Part shown: positions 51,695 through 62,438 of the stretch, one piece after another
Numbering within the stretch: the first letter of the stretch is position 1
Layout of the letters: each line of letters begins with the position of its first letter
NCBI RefSeq assembly: GCF_963576545.1
Contig: NC_083649.1
Coordinates: 6,104,906 to 6,168,905 of the forward strand
Length of the DNA stretch: 64,000 nucleotides
Direction: 5' to 3'
DNA from: Limanda limanda
Lineage: Eukaryota > Chordata > Actinopteri > Pleuronectiformes > Pleuronectidae
Notes under the pieces: generated by a model
The model's input: the letters and a program-made list of their open reading frames with translations, nothing else
Databases searched by the model: none
What the model was told of the DNA's origin: nothing
Translations under genes and position numbers: made by a program

Positions 51695-52269
51695 CCCCAC
51701 CCCCCTCAGCTGTGTTAAATAGGGATTAAAGTCGAATTGACCTTCACATGCTCATTTTAGAGCTGGATCGTGTTTGTTTTGTCAGATTTTTTCGATTTAC
51801 TCTCAACCCTGAGATTTAAAACTCCAAGTGAGTTTTCAAAAATGTCCTTTTGAATCTCTGGACAGGTTTTAAACTCTTAGTCAAAGAAAAACAAACATTT
51901 TTGTCCTGTTTAAATTGAACATTTCAAGTATTGACCCAGGAGGAGGACAGCATCAACAAATCATCTGTTTTAATCTTGATATTTAACATCGATATAGTAT
52001 TTTGATCACATTAACGGTTCTACAAAAGGTTTCGAGGTCAGAAGTAATCTTGTCTGTGCTAATAGAGCAAATAATAAAACTCTAGATTCCCCCGTGACTC
52101 TGACTGTGGTCAGATGAAATGAAACAATAAATTGTACAGTTTCATTTCCCTGTTAAACGCTGCTCAGTGGCCACTTTGCCCAAATTAAAATCTAGTATCG
52201 ATTTCCAGGTAATCGAGACAAATTCCAATATGCTACCACGATGTAAACAATCTGAGGACCAAGCTTCAC

Positions 52270-52662
52270 AAGATATTACTCTTTTTTTTTTTTTTTTTAA
52301 ACTGTAGTGTTTATTCAGTTTTTTCCATTTACACATACAAGACATATACAACAAGTCAGTCATGGGTGCAGGTATCCCTATTCTACAAAATCAGATTTAT
52401 ACAGTTTACAGTTCACATGTCTTTCCATTTTTTCCACTTTTTTATAGAAACATCCTCCCTCAGTCGAAGTTGGTAGGTCATTCTCTCCATACAGTATATT
52501 TCTCTTACAATCCCTATCCATTGTTCCATGGTAGGAGATTCAGTTTTGTACCAGTCCCTTGTTATTGTTTTCTTAGTTGCAATCAACAGTATCTTGACTT
52601 TATATCTATCAATCTATCTACACTTTCAGATACATTTCCAAGGTACAAAGATATTACTCTTT
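52270..52662 (-). mobile_element. 5'-truncated L1-like LINE fragment with poly(A) and target-site duplication
   Basis: Identical 15-bp direct repeats AAGATATTACTCTTT flank the insert (52270-52284 and 52648-52662). The insert starts on the + strand with about 18 T, the complement of a poly(A) tail, so the element points to the minus strand. Reading minus, the last frame gives ATKKTITRDWYKTESP, then TMEQWIGIVREIYCMERMTY and QLRLREDVSIKKWKKWKDM before a stop. This is the C-terminal region typical of fish L1-clade ORF2 (AxKKxITRxW ... EQWIxIVxEIxxMEKxTYxLR). A stop and frameshift precede it. Reverse transcriptase and endonuclease domains are missing. Both hallmarks of LINE retrotransposition, poly(A) and a long target duplication, are visible. 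Confidence 0.85.
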
Positions 52663-52789
52663 AACTTTTTACACAAGGCACAATCTAGCCAGCTTAATTC
52701 AAATGTCACTGTCACATTTCTTGAGAGAAGCACAGACGATTCCCAGCGAAGCATTAATTCACAGCGAGCTGGTGTCTCGAGGACAACGT

Positions 52790-53060
52790 GTTTCATCAGG
52801 TCAAGTCAGAACTGCAGCTGTCATTTGATTCCCAGGCTCCTCGGTGGCTTGTTTACCGCGTTGTCGTGAATTGTGCTCACTTGAATGAGGCATTTTGTTG
52901 CCGTACAGAATGCTTATTCTCTCGGAAAACACTCGGCCTCTATTGTTCAACCTTTTCCTCGATGTGGAATCTCTCAGACGGAGCATTTTTCTCTACGTTA
53001 AATAGCGATAAACAGAATCATGCCATCTCATCCGAGCTCGCGTGTGAGGCCATTTGACGC
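52790..53060. promoter_or_regulatory. candidate conserved noncoding element
   Basis: Repeat-free block just beyond the LINE insertion, with GTCATTTGATTCCC, GCCTCTATTGTTCAACC (SOX-like) and GTTAAATAGCGATAAACAG. Overlapping short frames on both strands carry no domain. Confidence 0.22.
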
Positions 53061-55451
53061 CTATTCTATCATGACTTAACTGTTTCCCAGAGAAAAGACT
53101 GTGCTCACTTATTTCTGTTTTCATCACCTTCTTTTCACTTTACGTCTGCAACATGTTCAACCGGCAAAAACAAGGTCAGGCGGAGTGCTGCGACGTGCTG
53201 CCACGGAACCATCGGCGCCTTCATCAGATTATGAAATGAAGCACAAAAGAAGAAACGCAGACGAGTTTTTCTTTTTCTTTCTCCCAGCGTCTGTGCAGGA
53301 TGAAATGTGTAGCGTTCAACACGTTGGCCTACTTCTCGTGTGTCGCTGTGAGCAGACACAGCCTCTCGCAACTCTTATGTTTAATTCTGGTGATTGTCTT
53401 TGATGAAAGATTCTGTTTAGACTGCCGTTCCCAGAGGGGCGGGGGGGCATCTGTTGCAAACTAAGCATATATATACTCTACCTGCGCAGGGAAAGTAGGT
53501 TGGAACAACAAGTGTCAAAAACTGAGCGTGGGCGCACAGTCGCCTCAAAAAGCCTCTGACATGTTCTTGTTATTATACAGGCCAAACTGTAGATGCAATA
53601 TATAGTTCAAAAAATAACTAATAACGGTCAGGCATAAGAAATGTCCTTAAATATTATATAAAAAATAACAACCTCCATACACTGACATAAGAAAGTTGTT
53701 GGATCAAATATAAAAACACTGAAATACATTTAAATTGTTGAAAATTAAAGTTACATTAACACAAAAATGAACTTAATTCACTTAGTTTTTCAGTTTTTTA
53801 AATTTGGGAAAGTATTTTCTTTTTTTAAATGTGTGCTTCAAAAGGTTTTGGAGATCACAGATCAAATAAAAAGCCAGAATTGAAACTTTAGAAACATCTG
53901 CCTCACATCCCCTTACCTCTCCTCCTGAGACACATCAATACCACCAAGAGGATCTCTACCTTTTTCAACTATATCTATTCATCTAAACTGAATAATATTT
54001 TTTTTAAAGTAATCGATTACATATTCTTTTCAGTGAGATGAGGTTGTGAATGGCGGCTTTATGAGATCACATCGCCCAACAGGGATGATGTGAGTGCAGC
54101 CAAACACACTCATCACACCCACGCAACCACCAAATGGCCACTAAGGTTCAATCTCCCCCCCCCGTCTACGTCTCTGCATCATAGTGTAATGATGGTCTGA
54201 TGATCTGTGACTCAGATTCAACGCAGTCATGGCGCTGGTGTCATAGCAAATAGAACAATACGCCACATTGCACGCCACATTATTTAGGGAAATGAGAGAA
54301 TGAGCAGTAACTTTGCAGGGGAAATTACAGGTGGGGGCGAGTGGGGGGGGGACACGCCATCGTCGCCGCACGCCGGACGAATCCACGATCCTCCAAACGT
54401 CCACGTGGTGAAATGTTGCCACTATCGGGTAGAAGTGCTCTGCAGTTTAGTGGAACAAGGAAGTGGAATCGAGCACAGAGCCAATAAGAGCCAAGAGTAA
54501 TAAGTTTTATTCATGGAGAGATTATGGAAGAAAAATGATGTAGAGATGTTCCAGATAACGTTTGACCTGTTTGATACCAAGTCCTGATCCAGTGAATTCA
54601 CCAAAATAATATAGTCTATATTAACAGTTGTTATAGCAACCCTTTGTGGAAGTGATAGCCGTCGTAGTTTTGTGTTAAATGTTTGTTGAAAAAACGAATG
54701 ACAATTGACTAATTTGACGTTCATAATTAAAATCAAACACCAATAAATAAAGTGCAACAGCAACTTCAAAACAAGATGTATCTAGAAATATGATTTTCTT
54801 TACATGCAGCCACTTTTGCAAAACATGTAATATGTTACCTGTGCAACTTTCAGCATGAAATATTTCCAAATTGTTGATATTCTAGTTCTGGCTAACGCTT
54901 CAATAAAGACAATTACTTTTTCACTGCTCTCAAAACTTTTCTTTGTTGTTTTGTAGCAACGGACCAAATATAACTTCTCTGTGGGCGAACCTCAGATACT
55001 TTGGAATCTGATCGGTTCATAGATCTGCGTACGTGCTTTCTCCGACCTGCTGTTTTTTCGGCAGCATTTCCGATGCTTGTATGAACAGATCTGAACAAGT
55101 ATTTAATGATAGTATTGTGACAGTGATTTAAAAAGGAGGCGTGGAGCCAGACTCGTTGCTTTTTCTTCACTTTGAGAAACAGTTTTTCTCAGATAAAGTA
55201 ACTTTTTCATTCGTAATTATTGAAATTGATTAAAAAAACACATTTACGCATTTGTTTCATATTTCAGATATTAGATAAACAGAGATTTTACACATTTTGA
55301 CTGTCAGGAAACCAGAGAGCCGGATGTGAACACACTCCTCTCACAGCTCACTGCTCCAGCTGCAGCTTGAACTATAGATGAACAACAACAGCAGCTAATC
55401 TATCTTTGAAGATCAACAGAGCACACGGGGAGGTTAGCGCTGTTAGAAAGT

Positions 55452-55461
<10 letters not shown>

Positions 55462-55482
<21 letters not shown>

Positions 55483-55488
55483 GGGGTT
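55462..55488. repeat. GT tract and G homopolymer
   Basis: A GT run leads into about 20 consecutive G, a G-quadruplex-prone and assembly-fragile stretch. Confidence 0.85.
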
Positions 55489-55744
55489 CTTTATCAGGGC
55501 CACGCAGGGCCTGTAGAGGCAGATCCAGTTTACAGGACGGGACCGTTATATTGCTCCTCCGCCGCCGGTGGCTTTTTACAGGAAGTTTACTCGATCAGCA
55601 GCCGGCCCCTTCGCCGGCTTGTTCTCTTTTACGACCTCTTTATGAAATAACCGAGAAATAACAGTGAGCTGCAACAACAAGTTTGTGCAATATCTCAGAG
55701 AGGGAAGCGAAAAGGGAAGCGGCTTCGCTGGCACGGGGCACCTG

Positions 55745-55759
55745 ATCACCACCACGTCC

Positions 55760-55845
<86 letters not shown>

Positions 55846-56601
55846 GATGAACATGTGGCAATGTGGCACAGGACTCCTCACAAGTCAACGGGTGCAAGTC
55901 TACAATTTGGAGAATCCCCTTTGGTTCCTCTTTTTGGTTTTGCATGATGATGATTTATATTTCTGTTATTTTAGCGTTCAAATAACAATCTTGCCAAATC
56001 AAAAATCAGGTTAAATCTCAAATTGAGGTAATAGTTTATAATGTGTGAGTCTGTGTGTGTCTGTCTGTGTGTGAGTGAGTGGGCCAAGGCAAACTATTAT
56101 TCAGTTCACATGTGACAAGCGTATCAGCTGATGTTAAGTGTGTGTCTCCTCCCGGTTGCCCCGTCCCTCCTCATCACCACCACGTCCAACACACACACAC
56201 ACACTCACACACACACACACGCACACTAAGCTTAGCTAAGAGGTGAACATGTGGCAATGTGACACAGGACTCCTCACAAGTCAACGGGTGCAAGTCTACA
56301 ATTTGGAGAATCCCCTTTGGTTCCTCTTTTTGGTTTTGCATGATGATGAATTATATTTCTGTTATTTTAGCCACCAAATTTAAATCTTGACAAATCAAAG
56401 ATCAGGTTGAATTCCAAATTGAGTTAATAGTTTATAATGTGTGTGTGTGTTTGTGTGAGTGTTTTTGTGTGTGTTTGTTTGTGTGTGAGTAAGTGGGCCA
56501 AAGCAAACTATTATTCAGTGCAGATGTGACAAGCGTATCAGCTGATGTTAAGTGTGTGTGTCCTCCCGGTTGTCCCGTCCCTCCTCATCACCACCATGTC
56601 C

Positions 56602-56672
<71 letters not shown>

Positions 56673-56990
56673 ATGCACACACACAGGGATGAACATGTGG
56701 CAATGTGACACAGGACTCCTCACAAGTCAACGGGTGCAAGTCTACAAGTTGGAGAATCCCCTTTGGTTCCTCTTTTTGTTTTTGCATTATGATGAATTAT
56801 ATTTATATTATTTTAGCCACTAAATAAAAATCTTGCCAAATCAAAGATCAGGTTGAATTCCAAGTTGAGTTAATAGTTTATAATGTGAGTGTGAGTGTGA
56901 GTGTCTAAACTATTATTCAGTGCAGATGTGACAAGCGTATCAGCTGATGTTAAGTGTGTGTGTCTCCTCCCGGTTGCTCCGTCCCCTCCT
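55745..56990 (+). repeat. three tandem copies of a ~415-bp unit containing a CA microsatellite
   Basis: Units begin near 55745, 56171 and 56586 with CACCACCA(C/T)GTCCAAC followed by a CA tract. Each continues with GATGAACATGTGGCAATGTG (GAGGTGAACATG in the second), CAAGTCAACGGGTGCAAGTC, CCCCTTTGGTTCCTCTTTTT, AATAGTTTATAATGTG, a GT-rich tract, AACTATTATTCAGT and GACAAGCGTATCAGCTGATG. CA tract length varies greatly: long in copies 1 and 3, short in copy 2. The repeated frames across copies are non-coding. Confidence 0.95.
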
Positions 56991-57249
56991 CACTAACAAG
57001 CGCGCCCTGGTACAATCAAAGGAGGCCCCGAGATTTATGGCTTTAATTTGGCAGTGAACACGTCTGATGGCGGCTGTTCCCGGGCGGAGGGCCCCCCCCC
57101 CCCCCGTTAGCACTTAGCCGGCTAACTGGAGTGACGGGCATCTGGCTGGGTGGCTGCCTGGCCGTGTGTACCCTGGATTCCTGTGCTCCCCACTTTCCCC
57201 ACCCCCCCCCCAACCCTCCGCCCCCCCCGCCCTCCGCCGTGCCCCGTGG

Positions 57250-57600
57250 TGACCTCGGCACAACTCCATTCTCCTTGAAGCGCGGCATCACGCAGGCATT
57301 TCCTGACAATTTATGTCCTGGTGCCACAAGCGAGGGCATGCCCTGCACTAAAACCCTATCCCCGGTCCATTTAGCACACGCCTCCTGGCCTCCCAGAAGA
57401 CTGGTTAAGTGTTGCACCACTGTCTGGGAGGCGGAGTCATTACTCGCCAGTGTAAAGCTTATTTACTACAAATCACCCCGGTTTTTACGGTTCTGCCCGG
57501 GCCTGGAGCTGAATGTGTTTCTTAACCTTCCAGGCAGCCGCTGGTGCTCAATAATGTTTTTTAAACCAGATTGGATTTTCTTAGCATGAACACATTGACC
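57250..57600. promoter_or_regulatory. candidate conserved noncoding element
   Basis: About 350 bp of unique, complex sequence after a C-rich stretch, with TTTCCTGACAATTTATGTCC, GTCCATTTAGCACACG, GCTTATTTACTACAAATCAC and GCTCAATAATGTTTTTTAAACC. A 152-residue open frame crosses it on the + strand but shows no domain, and opposing frames are also open. I favour noncoding regulatory sequence. Confidence 0.3.
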
Positions 57601-57639
57601 CACGTTCACACCTGGAAGCTGCACCAGTACAATCCCAGT

Positions 57640-57735
57640 TTGATCTATGGGATACTGAGGGAGGCCATGTGGGGAAGCTGGGGGTTAAGTGCCTTGCTCA
57701 GGGGCAGCTCACTGGTGGCAGTGGAGGAAGACAAA
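57640..57735 (+). repeat. dispersed vertebrate-type repeat fragment
   Basis: GGGTTAAGTGCCTTGCTCAG with a following GGGCAGCTCACTGGTGGCAG is a word string that recurs widely in fish genomes. Family not assigned; limits approximate. Confidence 0.45.
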
Positions 57736-57871
57736 CTGTAACTTGAAACCTGCCGTGGATTATTTTAATTTTCATGTCACTTTAAATTGATTTTCACAGA
57801 TTACGGAAATGAATCCAGGCCTTTAGCTAGCTTGGAACTAGCAAAGGCCCGTTGCTACGATATAGCTGCTT

Positions 57872-57903
57872 CCAGAATCAGAATCAGAATTCTTTCTCTT
57901 GGC
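57872..57903 (-). mobile_element. LINE tail remnant
   Basis: CCAGAATCAGAATCAGAATTC is the complement of the GATTCTGATTCTG terminus of fish LINEs. Only the tail is recognisable. Confidence 0.35.
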
Positions 57904-58689
57904 TAACTATTTATATCTCTGGCATTGCATTAGTGTTTTTTTACAAACTTTTTTCTCATCTTATTCTACAGAGCAATGCCACGTGCACTATCTCATGTGT
58001 GGAGACATTTCACCCCATCCAATGTAGAAGGAAAGGCTGTGTACATTTGAAAATACTGTGCAAAGACCTATGTTAAGAATGACACAAAGATGCAGAAGCA
58101 AATAGTCAAGTGCCCAAAGTTTCCTTAGGGCTCAAATCAGCCTATGACACAACAAAATGTTTATATTTATGTCTGTATATGACAAGGTAAATACAGTTAG
58201 TATGAATTATCCCCAAAATGTCCAGATTATTCCCGTTAATTCCCGTTATTTCCAGTGAAGAGTTTCCAACTTTGAATATTCCTGGAATTTTGCAACCCTA
58301 GCTGCATGTGAGAACACAAATGTCCGAGTCTGTTATTTGCGAGTATTTCCCGGAGTTTCTCCTGCAAACCCACAAGTAAAAACCCCAAATACAAATGGGC
58401 AGGTCTCTATTTCAGGAACCGGTCAGCAAGAATGTGAAGTCTGCATATGAGCATGTGGTAGAACGCAGCCTGACCCTCTCCAGACTCGTTTGTCGTATTG
58501 TAAAAACCATTGTGTTATCCTTTGATTGTCTACGTGCAGCAGATGACAGAGTCACGACTGCACTTGTAACCGTCATTAGATGGAGGAACCCCGACGCAGG
58601 TTAGCAGGGTGACGGTGAAACTTATAATTATAGCTGAGCGCCGGCGATGATGAATGTGGGAGTTAAAGAAACAACAGAGGGGCGACGTG

Positions 58690-58920
58690 ATTAATGCAAA
58701 TGAGGGACATCGGTTTGTGTGTTGTGGGATTCTGTCGACATCTCCTCTACACGTCTTGTTCTCCGGAGGTTAAGTGGCCGCTCTCGCCGGCTAATTCGGC
58801 CCATATGCTCGCCTGTGCATCTGACTCCGGCAGCGCCATACGCTCACTCGGCAAATTATGCCTCCTGAATATGCAGCCAATTAAAAAAGGACACTGCTCA
58901 GGAGCTCGGTGCATTTAGTC
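58690..58920. promoter_or_regulatory. candidate conserved noncoding element upstream of exon B
   Basis: Complex unique block with AATGCAAATGAGG (octamer-like ATGCAAAT), CGGCTAATTCGGCC, GGCAAATTATGCCTCC, TGAATATGCAGCCAATTAAA and GGTGCATTTAG. The density of POU- and homeobox-like words is higher than in neighbouring sequence. It ends about 60 bp before a duplicated block. Confidence 0.33.
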
Positions 58921-59034
58921 CAAAGTTGTTAACCGGGAGATGAGTCTGGTGATATCGCGGATGAATCTGAGATGTTCTATCTTTTAAAGGTTGCATTACG
59001 GAGGCTTAGGATGGAGGGCCCCAGGGCATCAAGT

Positions 59035-60211
59035 CACTTCTTATTCTCATTATTACTTATTTCACTGCAGACTTTAACATCACTTCCTTGTTTACACGCT
59101 AGTCAAACTCTAGAGTTTTCACGTGATTCATCAAACTCGTCACAGATTTGTGATCCGGCCTGTTTCCTTTGGCAAATCTGCCACGTTACTGTTTCTTTTA
59201 AATTCAGATTTGATTCCATGCACTTGACTTTTTTCGATATTTTGCTTCTGTTGCTTCTCTGTCGCAGTGTGAGTAGAAGAGCTGTGACTCACAAAACTGG
59301 CACTGAGATTAACTGTCTTTCTCAATGTGACTTTTTATCATTCTATAGGGGATGTAGGGATATTTCTGATAATGTGAATATAATAACTAGGGACGGGAAT
59401 CGGCAGGGACCTCCCGATACGATACTATCACAATACTTAGGTGGCGATACGATATGTATTGCGATTCGATATTACGATTTCCTGGGATTTCTTTTGGTTA
59501 TTCTTTTTTTTTAAATACTGGACCATGGAAGAATGTTGAATCATTCCTTCAAATACAACACAGTCAGATTCACTTAGAGCTTCACCAGTTTTATTTCAAA
59601 TATTAACATTAACTTAATGACTGCCGGGCAGCCAATAGAGAAAATAAATAAAAATGTGCCCTATTATTGTATAGCCCCTGTCAACTGCACACAAAATGAC
59701 AGATTAAGAAATGTATGCCACTTAGGCTTCTTTTAAACAATAAATAAAAGGTAAATTAAATAGAATGAATAAAAGTTTACTTAAAATATAAACTTTGAAA
59801 TAAACAAAAAGTAGGCTATTGTTGTTTGCATGTAGCCGATGCAAAGCTAGTGCTTGGGTATGTTTAGATTCTTGTGCAAAAACAAGAGCTGGTCAACATG
59901 CTCTGGGGTGATGTTGCTCCCCCAATATATCCCCCCCGGTATAAAACAATAAATATGTTTTAAAAATCGATTTGTGAGACAGCATATCGATTTAAAATCG
60001 TCATTCACAAGAATCACGATTTGTAACTGAATCGATTATTCCCCCATCCCTAATAATAACTATGATAATAACAGAAATTGCAGTATTGAAAACAGTAAAC
60101 ATTGATAATCATGGCTCTCGGGTCAAACCTGCATCACACTTAAGATAAACAAGGTCGTTCATTAGTGTAATTCACTACAGAAATGACAATCCAGCTTTTA
60201 GTCTGTGACAT
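59035..60211 (+). repeat. upstream copy of a ~515-bp duplication flanking exon B
   Basis: From CACTTCTTATTCTCATTATT (59035) to TTTTAGTCTGTGACAT (60211) the sequence matches 62439-62952 in the same orientation, apart from a 665-bp hAT insertion and small indels. Shared words include TTGTGATCCGG, TTTCCTTTGGCAAATCTG, GAGATTAACTGTCTTTCTC and GATAAACAAGGTCGTTCATT. The block is also bracketed by imperfect ~32-bp direct repeats (58980-59011 and 60212-60243, both reading CTTTAAAGGTTGCAT...GGCTTAGGAT with minor changes). Confidence 0.88.
59388..60052 (-). mobile_element. hAT-like DNA transposon remnant (665 bp)
   Basis: Perfect 8-bp target duplications ATAATAAC flank it (59380-59387 and 60053-60060). 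Ends are inverted repeats: TAGGGACGGGAAT at the left and the complement TAGGGATGGGGGAAT at the right. Subterminal regions are rich in CGATA/AATCG words. On the minus strand, about 59860-59921, reads GSNITPEHVDQLLFLHKN, the C-terminal motif of hAT transposases; the rest of the protein is gone. The related copy at 62.7 kb lacks the insertion, so its empty site is preserved. It is a non-autonomous, dead element that entered after the host sequence had been duplicated. Confidence 0.88.
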
Positions 60212-61676
60212 CTTTAAAGGTTGCATGACTTGGGCTTAGGATCTTGTCACGTTCACTTGTGCAGCGTTCCCGTCTTTTTGCATAACTTGTTGCATAAGCT
60301 CGGCCCTGGCAGGGACACTCTGTCATGTACACTCCGGGTCACTTCTGCTTTGGCTCGGGCTTATTACAGTACAGGCCGTTCCCTAATGTCTGTGCGGTTG
60401 CAAAACCACACAAGCCATCGCTCCCCGAGCTTTTCTTTTTTTTTCTGTCATCTAAGAATTGGCTTCCTGTTTTCATTGTGTTCTGTTTCTCTCTGGAGGT
60501 GTCGTAACCCAGGAGGCCGTGCCAAGAACAAACCGAGGTCTGGCCGGGAGAGATCGCTCTGTGCTCGCACTGGAAACAGACACACAACACACACACCCGC
60601 ACGCCCTTTTTGCACGCACAATATCCAGATGTTTGTGTGTGTGTGTATGTGTGGGTGTGTGTGGGTCTATTTGATGTGTGATGCGTATGGCATGTACAGT
60701 GCCTGTTGCCAAGCCATAAAAAGCCGTTTGTGTGAGTCTGATCTGATGTGCCCTCCGCCGGCACCCTGTGGGTATACATGCCCAGATCCTTCCTCTCCTT
60801 TTACTGTTGTACAAGGTTGTACACATTCATAAAGTACACGTGATTATACACACTGCAGAAAGTATAAGCTGTTCACGGTCATCGCTGAAGGCCTGAATAC
60901 TTGTACCTTCATGAATAGAAGCAGAGTGTGGTGGAATAAAAAGGTAGATTCATGCTTTTGAATGAGAAATATATTTATAAAGTATATGAAGAGTATCTAT
61001 TCATCTGGACGTTAAAGGAATTAGTCTTGTTGCAGTTTAGAGAATAATACGCTTGTGGAAGTTTGTCAAAATTAGTGGACTCTATAATTATAATGTGGAC
61101 ATTTATTTAAGCTTTTATGGGCTTGGAGATGATTTACATTATTTATTAGATTAGATTGATTTATCAGATTTATAAAGATAAATGTTGGATGATTTATATG
61201 TTGCAACGCACCCATTAATCTAACAAAAGCTGGAAAGTAATTAAGTGAAGTCTGACAAAATATCTTTACATATATTGGTGAATGAGTATTAATCTTTCTT
61301 GGGGTTTGGATTTGAATCCCTGAAATAGTTGTTTTACTCATAAACCTATGAATCTGACAGTTTGGAGAATCTAGTTATTGATTTATTGGTCGTCAAGGTT
61401 TAGGATTTGATTGATTTTGTCTTAGATAAACATTTCCTCCCGGTTTAGAGTTCTGTGATGTTTGAGTTCAAATCCAGTGATATAATAAGCTATAGGCTCT
61501 TTTCTTAGCGTGTTACAGTAGCATGTTTGCTGTGTGTTGCAATGTGAAATAACTATTCCAGTGTTTTTCGATATGATGAATTCTATCTTCCTCTTCGCTC
61601 TGAGTTCCCTCTTTACTTTCTCCACCTCAACAACAGGAGTTAATAATCGTCCTCTGTCTCTTCTCTTGTTCTGCAG

Positions 61677-61763
61677 CTGGTGAGAAGGCCATCGTTTGTG
61701 ACCAGTGTGGCGCCCAGTTCCAGACAGAGGAATCCCTGGAGGCTCACCGAAAGATCCACACCG
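61677..61763 (+). CDS. zbtb16: ZBTB16 (PLZF) exon B: zinc finger 3
   Basis: Internal exon of 87 nt between a strong acceptor (pyrimidine tract then TTCTGCAG, AG at 61675-61676) and a GTACGA donor at 61764. It enters and leaves in phase 1: the G from exon A plus CT gives Ala, then 28 codons from GEKAIVCDQCGAQF to EAHRKIHT, and one final base. The zinc finger is C-x2-C-x12-H-x3-H with ligands at 61697, 61706, 61745 and 61757. VCDQCGAQF after an HSAG junction is the PLZF finger 3 signature; I recall human with AGAKAFVCDQCGAQF. The join HS-A-GEK rebuilds the expected linker, confirming that both exons belong to one transcript. Because the exon is phase-symmetric, skipping it would delete exactly one finger without frameshift. 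The donor is weak (CCG|GTACGA) and lies beside a CA repeat. Confidence 0.95.
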
Positions 61764-61769
61764 GTACGA

Positions 61770-61804
61770 ACACACACACACACACACACAGACCCACACA
61801 CACA
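61770..61804 (+). repeat. CA repeat immediately after the exon B splice donor
   Basis: CA tract starting 6 nt after the exon end, with one GACCC interruption. CA repeats in RNA are bound by hnRNP L, which can activate or repress nearby splice sites (established knowledge). That it acts here is inference. Confidence 0.85.
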
Positions 61805-62438
61805 GTCCGAGGTTTCATCCTGACGCCATGGACATAAACACAAAGATTATGAGCTCCTCTGCTCCAGTGAAATGTACAAACTCTCTGACACAGCTGCTGT
61901 GTCTGATCCATGTTGTTCTCCATGAACCAATTCACTGAATAGAGGCTGCATTTGGAATAATAAGCATATTTGAATCAGAATAATTCTGTGGCGAGTTATC
62001 CTGAGAAGACTTCAGAGAAGATCATATTGTGAAGATTCAATATCTGATTTCCATGCTGTGTTGTGCTGGTTCAGCCTCCTCTCGATAGCTGCAGCCGTGG
62101 ATTGACACGTAGATAGATAACATCGTCTTGGATTAGTCCCGCTCGGCCTGAATCAAGGCAGAACCCAACAGCAATCAACAAGCCAGGGAGAAAGTTGGCA
62201 GGCCGACGTTGTTTATCGGCGCTCGGCTCTGAAGACGGGAGGACGAGGATGATGTAGATGCCAAGATGTAAATAGGAAGAAGTAAATACCCCCGTCAACA
62301 GATGTGTGATGGATGAGAACGCTTTCACTGCTGGGGATGAAACCTTTAATTTGGAGAGGATGAGAATCTCTCAAACTTATCCCACTTGGTGATGGAGGAA
62401 CTGTGCCAGAGGCAGGGGCACCATGTGTATTTGTGAGA

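Noticed and set aside
58972..59514. 180-residue + strand frame
   Set aside because: It crosses the duplicated block and runs into the hAT element; the downstream copy does not preserve the frame and no domain is seen.
60221..60832. 203-residue + strand frame before exon B
   Set aside because: Passes through a GT-rich tract and has no domain; a 146-residue frame is open on the opposite strand, so openness is compositional.
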